Below are positions 34,950 through 43,483 of a DNA stretch of 64,000 nt, piece after piece. The notes under the pieces are model-generated. The model saw only the letters and a list, made by a program, of their open reading frames with translations, searched no databases and was not told the DNA's origin. Within the stretch, counting starts at the first letter, position 1. Each line of letters starts with the position of its first letter. Position numbers and translations under genes: made by a program. The stretch covers positions 1,178,001 to 1,242,000 of the forward strand of contig CALSQO010000001.1 of assembly GCA_943788495.1 (NCBI GenBank), written 5' to 3'. This DNA comes from UA16 sp905478895 (GTDB lineage: Bacteria; Bacteroidota; Bacteroidia; Flavobacteriales_D; Sanyastnellaceae).

Positions 34950-36485
34950 TCAAAACTGGGGACGTCGGGTACTGCTCGGAACGGCGAAAGGCTCGCATTC
35001 TGATTTTGTTTCGGAACGATCTCTCTTCGGTATCCAGCCCATCCTCCAAACAACGCCGATCTGCACATGGGCAAGTGGAGCATACGTGGGAAAATGAATG
35101 GACTCTGTCGTTTCGCTGGTGGAATCGTTCACATCGAACGCCGTCCAATTCAGCAAGCGGTAGGAATCTGCTGCAGCCGTGACCACAAATGGCCCGCCAT
35201 TCCAGGCAATGCTCATGCCCGCCGATGATCCCAATCCATCCCGCGCACCGAAGCTCAATGATGTTTTCATCCACCTTCCCCAGGCTTGATTCCAACTCGC
35301 CCGCCAACTCAACGGCAGCGCTCCGTTTTTATGTACCAATATGCCCAAAGAGGGCTGCCATTTCACCGATGGCCAAGGTGTGAATTCGGCACCCAAGCTC
35401 CACTTGGTACCAAGCCACGTCCGGTATGGAACGGCATCTTCATTCAGCGCTAAATCCTCTTCCAAATCGTCTGCAATGGCTTGTCCATATCCCGCAAGCG
35501 AATCTTCTGCACCTTCTAGCGTCCAATCATCCGTCGCATTCCATTCCAGCCCCGTAAATTCAAAGGAGGTGGATTGCGTACTGGCGTTTCGAATGTCTTC
35601 TTTCCAGCGCATGGAGCCTAGGTCATTGACTTGGGCAAAGACCAACCATTTTTCGTTCACACGGTATTCGGCGCCCAAATCAAGCCCCATTCCACTTCCA
35701 ACACCCGAAATCAATTCCTCTTGAAGTTGTGTCACAGCCGCATCATCCAGTTTGCCCGAATCCAACAGCTGGGCAAGGGGCCACATGCCACTGGATTGAA
35801 TAGAACCTTGCCCTTCAAAAGCCCAGTCCCACGTCACTTCATTCGTGCTCCACTTCAAGTCCTCGATGGCGAGTTCGCCATGCCGAATGCCCCGCAAGTA
35901 ATGGACGCGAATTCCGGAGGACCACTTTTCATTCCAATTGCGCTGCCATCCGAGGTAAAAGGATCGCCGATGCTCTGCACGGATTCCAAAATTAGCCAGG
36001 TCCAAGGCATCGTCACCGAGCAACTCAAAATTGGCATTGCCCGTGAAAGGAAGCCGCAGCAGGTCCGATGGAAGTTCCAGGGAGAAATGGGCAATTTCCC
36101 GAATTCCCCCGTGGACGAAGGAACGCTTGTCTTTAAAGAACTTCCCAAATTGCAGCCAATCCATTTGCACATCAACGGCCAGCCGATTCGGGGTCTCCCA
36201 ACTATCAAAAACCTCATCCAATTCAATGGTAGCTAAAGATCCACTGGCAGACTGGGAGAGCCATTGTGCGGGATGCAGCATGGAATTTGAAACCGCAACA
36301 GCTAAGTTTCCGATGCCTGGCACCGACAAATAACCGAACTGAGGTTGGCTCGCAATTCGCAATTCAATATGCTGCGGAGCATAGTCGTTGAATACCAAGC
36401 TGTGGGCTTGTTGGCCGTAGCTCACCGCAGATGCTGCGAGCATGACCAAGAAGATGCTGCTTGAAAAATAGTAGAGTCGGCTCAT
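34950..36485 (-). CDS. DUF5723-like outer-membrane protein
   Basis: A 511-residue exported protein with a signal peptide (MSRLYYFSSSIFLVMLAASAVSYGQ). The body has the alternating pattern of a large beta-barrel, for instance AGMSIAWNGGPFVVTAAADSY-type strands and GMGLDLGAEYRVNEKWLVFAQV. It resembles the DUF5723 family of Bacteroidota outer-membrane proteins; a transport or assembly role is an inference. Its start overlaps the stop of the lipoprotein gene by four bases (ATGA), so it is the last gene of a three-gene unit. Confidence 0.75.
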   Translation of the reverse strand: MSRLYYFSSSIFLVMLAASAVSYGQQAHSLVFNDYAPQHIELRIASQPQFGYLSVPGIGNLAVAVSNSMLHPAQWLSQSASGSLATIELDEVFDSWETPNRLAVDVQMDWLQFGKFFKDKRSFVHGGIREIAHFSLELPSDLLRLPFTGNANFELLGDDALDLANFGIRAEHRRSFYLGWQRNWNEKWSSGIRVHYLRGIRHGELAIEDLKWSTNEVTWDWAFEGQGSIQSSGMWPLAQLLDSGKLDDAAVTQLQEELISGVGSGMGLDLGAEYRVNEKWLVFAQVNDLGSMRWKEDIRNASTQSTSFEFTGLEWNATDDWTLEGAEDSLAGYGQAIADDLEEDLALNEDAVPYRTWLGTKWSLGAEFTPWPSVKWQPSLGILVHKNGALPLSWRASWNQAWGRWMKTSLSFGARDGLGSSAGMSIAWNGGPFVVTAAADSYRLLNWTAFDVNDSTSETTESIHFPTYAPLAHVQIGVVWRMGWIPKRDRSETKSECEPFAVPSSTRRPQF

Positions 36486-38203
36486 GGCTCTACCATTATG
36501 GAACAATCAACCCGTGCCGAAATCTTTAAACTCAACTCATCCTGTGGAAAGAATCGCACCAACGCATCTGACTCCGCTTCGGGCGTACCCAATGTTAGTG
36601 CCACTTCAATTCCCTGGCAATCCATGGCCAATAGTGCGAGCGCTTTTTCACGCGTTAGCACCAAATCCATGATGGTTTCTGTTGGCTGATTCACACGACC
36701 ATGCGAAGCATCTGTAATGGGCACGGACCAATCCACGGCTCCGGCAGGAATTCCAAATGCATCCGCATCACCGGATGCATATAGACTGTCGATTGCGACC
36801 GCATCAGCATCTAAAAACCGTGCCTGCATCTCCATTCCGAGAGGCCAGCCATTGCTGGCAATAAATCGCACGGTGATGGATTCAACATCCTGCCAATCCA
36901 ACGGTGGGTCGATCCCTGCATTTAGTTCCTGCGATATGGCACCCTCAATGGTATCACGCCATGTGAGGCCCCTGCCCCATCCCATGAGCGGGATTTCCAA
37001 AAGGCCTTCGATTTCTAACGTACTCTCGGTGGTCAAAAAATTCGAATTCTGGCCGGCAGGATTCAATAAAATTCCCCCCAAAAGTTTCGCACTGTCAGGA
37101 CGGAGCTCCAATGCCTCCGTCAATGTGGGCACGGTCCCTGAGTTATCAATCACATGGGTCGTCTCACCCCATGAACCCAGTGAAGTTGCCGCGGCTAAAA
37201 TTGGAAAATCATCAATATCGGGACCGCCAACGGACCACGTATTTTGATCGGTTGTAAATGCAAACTGATCCCATTCAATTCCGATGGGAATGCCGCTGGA
37301 GTTGCGAGCGTGTAGGCGAATTCGAGGATCGGCAAAATGCAATTGATCCGGATTCCACTCGGTTGACAGCGGCAACGCCTGAGCCACCTCAAAGTCCACT
37401 GTTGTTTGGGAAGCAAACTTTCCAAAAGCGCCCGAGACTTCCACATCTTGCCACGTAACCTCGATGGAAATCGATGCATCCTCAGGAACGGTCTCCCCCA
37501 CAGAGGTCATCACGATGGCCCAATCAAACAATACCTCTATGCCTGCAGTGGTGCCAAATAGCCCGCGTGCATCCACGGTATTGGTAGTGACCGTTGCATC
37601 GATGGGCAATTGACCCTGATAGGCCAATTCGACATCAAGGACGATGGGTTCGCCATTGGAATACAAATTGGTGCAAACAATTTCAAAGCTTTGATTCATT
37701 GGAATGTCAGACGAGACTGAAACCGAGAGCATTCCTTCTTCCACCCACAGCGAATCAACAGCATCCATCGACGGTAATTCCCATCCCCAAGCCGTCTCAT
37801 AGTTCAACGTCAACGCCGACCCTGCTGGCAAACTGCTCAATCCTTGGGCGGTTGAAGCATCCAATGCGAAGGTTTCAGATAGAAATTCATTGATCAGCGG
37901 CAAATCGATGGGTGGCGACTGGAGCAAATCAAAGGGCTGAACCAGCATCGCCGTGCCCGAGAGCGCATCCGCCGCCCAATCCAAACTGTCCATTTGATTC
38001 AGTGCATCTTCCACGGTCCATATTCCGGATGCCAAAGGCAATGCAAATGCAGGAGTGGCACTTCCACTGATGGGCATGTCATCTCCCAATTCAAATCGTT
38101 GATCGAGGCATCCCGAAAGAACCGCAACGATTGCGATCATTATGCCCAATGGAAAACTCCTATAGAAACTTGGCTGGTCGCCGAAGTCCATCCTTCTTCC
38201 CAT
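36482..38203 (-). CDS. Hypothetical lipoprotein
   Basis: A protein of about 573 residues with a hydrophobic N-terminus (FPLGIMIAIVAVLSGC) ending in a lipobox, so it is likely an outer- or inner-membrane lipoprotein. The body is beta-rich (for instance YSNGEPIVLDVELAYQGQ) and acidic. I do not recognise a family. The ATG at 38203 was chosen; 38191 is also possible, and a TTG at 38230 is less likely. It lies 23 bases after the DUF1801 gene and overlaps the DUF5723-like gene by four bases. It may be a partner of that barrel. Confidence 0.65.
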   Translation of the reverse strand: MGRRMDFGDQPSFYRSFPLGIMIAIVAVLSGCLDQRFELGDDMPISGSATPAFALPLASGIWTVEDALNQMDSLDWAADALSGTAMLVQPFDLLQSPPIDLPLINEFLSETFALDASTAQGLSSLPAGSALTLNYETAWGWELPSMDAVDSLWVEEGMLSVSVSSDIPMNQSFEIVCTNLYSNGEPIVLDVELAYQGQLPIDATVTTNTVDARGLFGTTAGIEVLFDWAIVMTSVGETVPEDASISIEVTWQDVEVSGAFGKFASQTTVDFEVAQALPLSTEWNPDQLHFADPRIRLHARNSSGIPIGIEWDQFAFTTDQNTWSVGGPDIDDFPILAAATSLGSWGETTHVIDNSGTVPTLTEALELRPDSAKLLGGILLNPAGQNSNFLTTESTLEIEGLLEIPLMGWGRGLTWRDTIEGAISQELNAGIDPPLDWQDVESITVRFIASNGWPLGMEMQARFLDADAVAIDSLYASGDADAFGIPAGAVDWSVPITDASHGRVNQPTETIMDLVLTREKALALLAMDCQGIEVALTLGTPEAESDALVRFFPQDELSLKISARVDCSIMVEP

Positions 38204-38226
38204 TCTATTCTGTGGATCTTTCAAGT

Positions 38227-38679
38227 TCAACGCTTTAAGTTTTTCTCATAGCATGCAATCCAATCTTCAACACTCATTTTCGAGACCAAATTCGTTAATA
38301 ATTCCAAGGGAACTTCATCCCACTTTTTGAATCGGATGCAACTCTTGCCCATGTCCAGTTTACGCAAGTTAAGCGATGAATGTTGCGCCAAAAACCATTT
38401 CATCAAATGGGCATCGGCGTATAGGCCCATGTGGTAGAAACCAAAGAAGTTTTTCTGGTTGGCGATGCTCACAAATGGCAGGGGTAGCTCAGGGTTGCAA
38501 TGGTAGCCTGGGGGGTACAATTCATGTGGCACCACATACCCGATCATCCCGTATGACATACGTTCCTCAAATCCATTCGGCATTGCGTGCTGAATCACTT
38601 GGCGCATTTCAGCAAATTTTGGCCGACGTTCAGAAGCCACCTGCTGAAGATACTCATCTGGAGTTGATGCTTTTTGCAT
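38227..38679 (-). CDS. DUF1801 family protein
   Basis: A 150-residue protein of the YdhG/YdeI-like family. It has ASTPDEYLQQVASERRPKFAEM at the N-terminus, MSYGMIGYVVPHE in the middle, and KLDMGKSCIRFKKWDEVP near the end. These small proteins are related to frataxin-like folds; their function is poorly defined. It is divergent from the VanY-like lipoprotein gene and the first gene of the small operon running to 34950. Confidence 0.82.
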   Translation of the reverse strand: MQKASTPDEYLQQVASERRPKFAEMRQVIQHAMPNGFEERMSYGMIGYVVPHELYPPGYHCNPELPLPFVSIANQKNFFGFYHMGLYADAHLMKWFLAQHSSLNLRKLDMGKSCIRFKKWDEVPLELLTNLVSKMSVEDWIACYEKNLKR

Positions 38680-38711
38680 TGAATATCCTTAAGAAACACG
38701 AAATTTACACC

Positions 38712-39491
38712 ATGAAAAAGATCCCCTGGCTTCTTTTCCTACAACTTCTCCCATTCATTTGGATGAGTTGCTCTGAAACGCCATCCAAGCATGACGAAAA
38801 CGACGCCCAAGAGCTTCAAAGAACGGATTCGATTCCTGGAACAAATCCATGCTCGGGGACAAACCCAATGCACTTGGCTGGGCAATTTAACCCCGCAAAT
38901 GATCCGGAATTTCAAGTAATTTCAGCACGTTTCACGCCGAAGACCCGCATCTTTCTTCGCAAAGAGGCTCTGTCGGCATTTGAGGCCATGTGGAATGCAG
39001 CTCGAAACGACGGCATTGAGCTCATCATCTTGAGTGCTACCCGCAATTGGACATACCAGCGCGGAATCTGGAATCGAAAATGGAACGGTCTGGGCTACTC
39101 CGAATTTGAAGGAAAAGCGCGCGCCATCGAAATCTTAAAATACAGTGCAATGCCGGGATCTTCTCGTCACCATTGGGGCACAGACATTGATTTGAATGCA
39201 TTCGAAAACGAATGGTTCGAAAATGACCCTGTTGGAAAGGCGCTGTACGCTTGGTTGCAGGCCAATGCGTCACAATATGGTTATCACCAAGTCTATGGCG
39301 ATACTTCCAATGGCAGGCGGGGCTACCGAGAAGAAAAATGGCATTGGTCTTACTTACCACTGGCCGACCCGTTGCTCGCTTGTTACCTCTCGCATCCTCC
39401 CAGCGGAGCCTTTGAAGGATTCGAAGGCGCACAGTGGTCGGACTCCATCAGCATCGTAGAATCCTACGTCAACGGCATCGATCGCCCTTAA
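38712..39491 (+). CDS. D-alanyl-D-alanine carboxypeptidase family lipoprotein (VanY-like, M15B)
   Basis: A 259-residue protein with a lipoprotein signal peptide (MKKIPWLLFLQLLPFIWMSC). The M15B core has SATRNWTYQRGIWN, SRHHWGTDIDLN with the zinc-binding His and Asp, and EKWHWSYLP with the last zinc ligand. These enzymes trim the terminal D-Ala of peptidoglycan stem peptides in the periplasm. The start at 38712 was chosen for its signal peptide; the open frame upstream overlaps the DUF1801 gene antisense. Its last four bases overlap the convergent photolyase gene. Confidence 0.88.
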   Translation: MKKIPWLLFLQLLPFIWMSCSETPSKHDENDAQELQRTDSIPGTNPCSGTNPMHLAGQFNPANDPEFQVISARFTPKTRIFLRKEALSAFEAMWNAARNDGIELIILSATRNWTYQRGIWNRKWNGLGYSEFEGKARAIEILKYSAMPGSSRHHWGTDIDLNAFENEWFENDPVGKALYAWLQANASQYGYHQVYGDTSNGRRGYREEKWHWSYLPLADPLLACYLSHPPSGAFEGFEGAQWSDSISIVESYVNGIDRP

Positions 39492-41038
39492 TCCTTTTCA
39501 CGCTGACCGGCGTTTACATCGAAACCTGCTGGAGCCACGTGTCTGGCTAGAATGCGATGCGCCTCTTGCTTGACGGCTGCCGTTTTTTTGAGTTCCCAGA
39601 GCCGAGCGCGCGCCTCGCGGCCTGCGGTTTCCAAGTTAACCACCGGATCCACGTATGTACCGTCCCAATCCTGCCATTGACGTTCCAAAGGAGGAATGGT
39701 CCATGGCGCATGACGGGAATATGCCGGAATGCCCTTTAACTCGGGAATCCATTGTGCGATGAATTCCCCCTCCGGGTCGCGTTCGATGCTCTGTTTGACT
39801 GGATTATAAATGCGGATGGTATTGATTCCCGTTACCCCCGCTTGCATCTGAAATTGGCTGTAATGAATGCCGGGCTCGAAATCGAGGAAACAGCGTGCCA
39901 AATGCTCAACCCCCGCCTGCCATGGGTGGTCCAAGTGGTGGGTCAAAAAGCTGACCAACATTGCTCGCATTCTAAAATTCAAGTACCCCGTAGCGATAAC
40001 GCAGCGCATGCAAGCATCTACCAGCGGCACACCTGTATTTCCCTCCTTCCATGCTTTGAGTGTTGCAGGCGTGCCTTGGTGCTGTACCCCCTGATATCCC
40101 CGGTTCACGGATTCAAACTCCATGCGATCCTCGGCTTCAAATTTCTGAATAAAATGGCCCTGCCAGCGCAAGCGACTCCCAAAGGCTTTCAAATCTGTCT
40201 TTGCCCTTGGTACGTCGGCTCTTTTGAACGCCTGAAAAACCTGTCGCATGCTCAAGCACCCCCATGCGAGATATGGGGACAAGCGACTGCATGACAAGCG
40301 ACTCGCCGCTGGTTGACCTATCTGCCGGCGGTAACCCTTGACACGTCCCTCGAAAAATGAATTCATGTAGCGGTGCGCATCGCGCTCTCCGCCCATTTGA
40401 AATGGACCTTCCTGACCCGGGTCTTGGTCATGCTTCACCTCCGGACAAGCATGTATCTGGAAACGATTGAGCACCGAATCTGAGAGGTCTGAGATGCCTA
40501 TCATCTCAGAATGTGGCATCGGATGTGCCAGTCCAGCGTTCATATTTGCATGCCATTCTGCGGCCCATCCATCTCGGGACTGGCGACCTCGTTGTACCGC
40601 TTGCTGCGGCGTTTCGTACCATGCCACTTCGTTTTTGGCGCACCAAGATTCAAGGGATAGATCGCGGTCATAGGTGTGCCGCAAACCCGTTTCTTCATGG
40701 CTGTATATGCCTTGGATGTCAAACAGTTCGTGCAACCATTGAAAACACTCCAACGTCCCCACCTGGAAAGCCTCCAACCGAACAGGCCAACCCAATTCTT
40801 TTACCTCTTCCACCAAGGAAGACCATGCCTGCCACCGAAACTGAAGGTGACGATTCGAAGTCGTGGGATGCGCCAAATCTAAAGGCTCAAACAAATGCAA
40901 GAGCAACACAGCGTCGCCGTGCGTTGATGCAGCTTGAAGCGCACGGGCGAGTGGTTCGTGATCACGAAGCCGCAAATCACGCTTGAACCAGACAAGGTGA
41001 ACATTCGTTTTGGAGGCCTTGCGAGGGGGCATGTGCAT
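39488..41038 (-). CDS. Cryptochrome/photolyase family protein
   Basis: A 516-residue flavoprotein of the photolyase/cryptochrome superfamily. The N-terminal antenna-type domain starts VHLVWFKRDLRLRDHEPLARAL; the FAD-binding helical domain shows RLSPYLAWGCLSMRQVFQAF, FEAEDRMEFES and TGVPLVDACMRCVIATGYLNFRMRAML. In place of the WQW...TDAxPYFRIFNP segment of E. coli Phr there is FQMQAGVTGINTIRIYNP, so the first electron-donor Trp appears to be Phe. Light-driven repair of cyclobutane dimers or a signalling role are both possible. The start at 41038 or 41032 cannot be told apart. Confidence 0.85.
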   Translation of the reverse strand: MHMPPRKASKTNVHLVWFKRDLRLRDHEPLARALQAASTHGDAVLLLHLFEPLDLAHPTTSNRHLQFRWQAWSSLVEEVKELGWPVRLEAFQVGTLECFQWLHELFDIQGIYSHEETGLRHTYDRDLSLESWCAKNEVAWYETPQQAVQRGRQSRDGWAAEWHANMNAGLAHPMPHSEMIGISDLSDSVLNRFQIHACPEVKHDQDPGQEGPFQMGGERDAHRYMNSFFEGRVKGYRRQIGQPAASRLSCSRLSPYLAWGCLSMRQVFQAFKRADVPRAKTDLKAFGSRLRWQGHFIQKFEAEDRMEFESVNRGYQGVQHQGTPATLKAWKEGNTGVPLVDACMRCVIATGYLNFRMRAMLVSFLTHHLDHPWQAGVEHLARCFLDFEPGIHYSQFQMQAGVTGINTIRIYNPVKQSIERDPEGEFIAQWIPELKGIPAYSRHAPWTIPPLERQWQDWDGTYVDPVVNLETAGREARARLWELKKTAAVKQEAHRILARHVAPAGFDVNAGQREKD

Positions 41039-41139
41039 TCAACCCTTCAGAGGTAGCGAAGGTTCGATTTGACGGGCTTGCCCACCAAATCTTGCGACTC
41101 AAACGCATTCCTCCTACTGGAAATTGACCTCAAAGAAGG

Positions 41140-42195
41140 TCAACGATTCACAGCCATTCGTTTTTCAACCGTTCCGTCAGAGTATACATACAAAAGCAGG
41201 CCACACCGTTCATTTTCTCCATTGACCGTTCTTCCCAAAACATCGGTGATGCGCAGCAACTGGCGATTGACCGCGGATGAATACAGCGGATGGAGCACGC
41301 CCGTTGTAGGTTGCTCACACACATTGGAAAAGAAATCCCAAAGCAATTCGGTACTGTCTATGTCTTGATTTCCCCAAGCACCAAACCAATCGTGCAATCC
41401 CCCATTGACGCGGTAATGGTGGAATTCCTGTCCTCCGCTTGCCCCAAAATGGCGAATGAAGTCGACCGTTGTCAAATCGAGCAAGACGGTATTGGGAACG
41501 GCTTCTTCCGTCGTCTGCGTGGTTCCCATCAATCCCGTCCAAAAATCCATCACTTCTTCGACTCCCCATCCACCACTCCAAGGTCCGTCCAGGATGACAC
41601 CTTGGTTGTAGCTCACCGTGGGATCGAGTGTACCATGGAGATGAATCACAGGCAAAACATTGCTTGGATCGCAATTCAATTGATCATAGGCACTCATGTT
41701 TCCGGTGACAGAACCAATGGCACGAAACAAATCAGGACGTTCACATGCCAGCGTATAACTCATGAATCCGCCGTTGGACATCCCACAAGTGTAGGTGCAC
41801 TCCGGACTCAGCTCGTAACTCTCTTGTAAGAATTCCACCAGTGCTGCAAGAAAGCCGATGTCATCCGTTTCACTGATGCCCAAGTTTGCGTTCCAATGAT
41901 TGATGCCAAAATCATCGGCAGTGCCCTGTGGGTAGCAAATGACGGCTTCTCCGTTTTCTGCAATGTCACTCCAGCCGGAATACCCTCTTATCAATTGAGC
42001 GGAACTGACATAACCATGCAATACCAAAACCAAAGGAAGTCCCTCTGTGTTAGCATCGGGCAGATCGAGAAGGTAGGTGCGCTCCAATCCGTCATAACTG
42101 AAAAAAAAATCATCTTGAGCTTGCACTCCTTGCAGACCAGAAAACACGAAAAAAACGACTCCAATGAGCGTGCCGCGATATTTTGAGACAATCAT
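41140..42195 (-). CDS. Secreted esterase, PHB depolymerase-like, with short T9SS-like tail
   Basis: A 351-residue exported alpha/beta-hydrolase. After a signal peptide (MIVSKYRGTLIGVVFFVFSGLQGVQAQ), the oxyanion segment VLVLHGYVSSA and the nucleophile elbow GMSNGGF are visible; a His lies in GGLHDWFG and an acidic residue in HGTLDPTV. Its tail (LLRITDVLGR...LLLYVYSDGTVEKRMAV) resembles the short T9SS sorting domains of Flavobacteriales. The closest families act on polyhydroxybutyrate or feruloyl esters. A related gene (43484-44671) lies 1.3 kb away on the other strand. The exact substrate is not known. Confidence 0.82.
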   Translation of the reverse strand: MIVSKYRGTLIGVVFFVFSGLQGVQAQDDFFFSYDGLERTYLLDLPDANTEGLPLVLVLHGYVSSAQLIRGYSGWSDIAENGEAVICYPQGTADDFGINHWNANLGISETDDIGFLAALVEFLQESYELSPECTYTCGMSNGGFMSYTLACERPDLFRAIGSVTGNMSAYDQLNCDPSNVLPVIHLHGTLDPTVSYNQGVILDGPWSGGWGVEEVMDFWTGLMGTTQTTEEAVPNTVLLDLTTVDFIRHFGASGGQEFHHYRVNGGLHDWFGAWGNQDIDSTELLWDFFSNVCEQPTTGVLHPLYSSAVNRQLLRITDVLGRTVNGENERCGLLLYVYSDGTVEKRMAVNR

Positions 42196-42237
42196 GCAAA
42201 CAAGGTATCACTTAGATTTAAAGAGAGAAAATATGGA

Positions 42238-42262
42238 CAAAAAAAGAGGGCCTGAGCCCTCT
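42238..42262 (-). terminator. Terminator of the small barrel protein gene
   Basis: AGAGGGC / GCCCTCT stem with a CTGA loop and a T-run on the minus strand, about 25 bases past the stop at 42287. Confidence 0.82.
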
Positions 42263-42286
42263 CTTAATTTGTTTCATAAATCAGAA

Positions 42287-42727
42287 TCAGAATCGAGCGC
42301 CAAACCCAATACTAATTTGAACTTCAGGATCATTCATGAGCATATCAATGTTCAACTGAGGAGTTAAATACAGTACATCTTTGAAATCAATGTAACGTCC
42401 TACATTCACTCCGAGATCAAGATTATTGATTGGATCATTCAAATCAAGTCCGACATAATAGTCGCCCATGAAATATTGCCCCCCTAATGATAAATTGAGT
42501 GAATCCAATGCACCCCCAAAACCTGCTTCTGCCGTGATGACGATGTCATCCGCAACCGCGTATCCAACAGTGGGCATAATGTCAACACCTCCTGAAAAGA
42601 TGCTTAGCATCTGTGTAGCATCGCCAGAACCTAGATACCAGGATCCCGCCGGCTGACTGGGAGCGTCCTGGGCAAACGAAGCAACAGCAAATGAAGCTGC
42701 TGCAAAAGAAAGAATAAACTTTTTCAT
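42287..42727 (-). CDS. Small outer-membrane beta-barrel protein
   Basis: A 146-residue exported protein with a signal peptide (MKKFILSFAAASFAVASFAQ). Its body has alternating strands (YAVADDIVITAEAGFGG; LNLSLGGQYFMGDYYVGLDL; EVQISIGFGARF) and ends in Phe, as outer-membrane barrels usually do. It resembles OmpA-like or porin-family barrels of eight strands. The start at 42727 gives the signal peptide. Function is not known. Confidence 0.78.
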   Translation of the reverse strand: MKKFILSFAAASFAVASFAQDAPSQPAGSWYLGSGDATQMLSIFSGGVDIMPTVGYAVADDIVITAEAGFGGALDSLNLSLGGQYFMGDYYVGLDLNDPINNLDLGVNVGRYIDFKDVLYLTPQLNIDMLMNDPEVQISIGFGARF

Positions 42728-42963
42728 CTTATAAAGATTTGATGTACCACAAATATTGAGTGAAACAAAACGTGTATAAATCACACGATTAGAGTGTTTC
42801 AACATCGCATCGTTAAAAAAGTGAATAACTCATGAAACACTTCGTTTCTTAATCACTGTGGCACAAGACTCGACGAAGACCAATCTTAAAACATGGTCAA
42901 GTTCGAATGATCCCATTTACTTTTTTTTCAGAACTTTACCTCATTCCAACAAACCCTTTCAAC

Positions 42964-43407
42964 ATGGACCCTTTAATTTTTGTAGCGGCCGTTCCTGTTC
43001 TTGTTTCACTCTATGGTGTCATCAAAAGAAAACGCTTTTTCTTCTTGTTGGGCTACTTCCTGTTCTCGCTGATCGTCATTCCAGATCAGCTGTCCAGTTA
43101 TCTCTCAGAGGATGGCTCTGCTCTCAATTTAGCGTTAGCGCTGATATGGCTACTTCAAGCGATCATCGCATTTCCGAACAAATTGAATTATGATGGCAGC
43201 AAAGTCTTTCGATCCTTTGCCATCAAAACATTCATCTCACTCGCTCTGATCAATGTTTTTGCCGTCCTATTGACCCAGACGGACAGCAGTATCGACGAGG
43301 GCACGCGCACTGCGGCCGGATTGTTTCACGCAATTTTAGTCTTATTCCCTGTGATTGCCACCTACCTCATGCTGAGCAACAAGATTCCCGTTGGCACCAA
43401 TGACTGA
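42964..43407 (+). CDS. Hypothetical integral membrane protein
   Basis: A 147-residue protein with about four or five hydrophobic segments (PLIFVAAVPVLVSLYGVI; FFFLLGYFLFSLIVI; LNLALALIWLLQAIIAF; FISLALINVFAVLL; LFHAILVLFPVIATYLML). No family is recognised. The ATG at 42964 gives a compact membrane protein; an earlier ATG at 42907 would add a weakly structured lead. A terminator follows its stop, so it is a single-gene unit. Confidence 0.65.
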   Translation: MDPLIFVAAVPVLVSLYGVIKRKRFFFLLGYFLFSLIVIPDQLSSYLSEDGSALNLALALIWLLQAIIAFPNKLNYDGSKVFRSFAIKTFISLALINVFAVLLTQTDSSIDEGTRTAAGLFHAILVLFPVIATYLMLSNKIPVGTND

Positions 43408-43443
43408 CTGATTTTCTGTCATAATTGAGTCACAAAAAATCAG

Positions 43444-43469
43444 GGGCTGCATCCTTCGAGGTGCAGCCC
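43444..43469 (+). terminator. Terminator of the 147-residue membrane protein gene
   Basis: GGGCTGCA / TGCAGCCC stem with a 10-base loop, followed by TTTACTTTTAT, about 36 bases past the stop at 43407. Confidence 0.82.
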
Positions 43470-43483
43470 TTTACTTTTATAAC

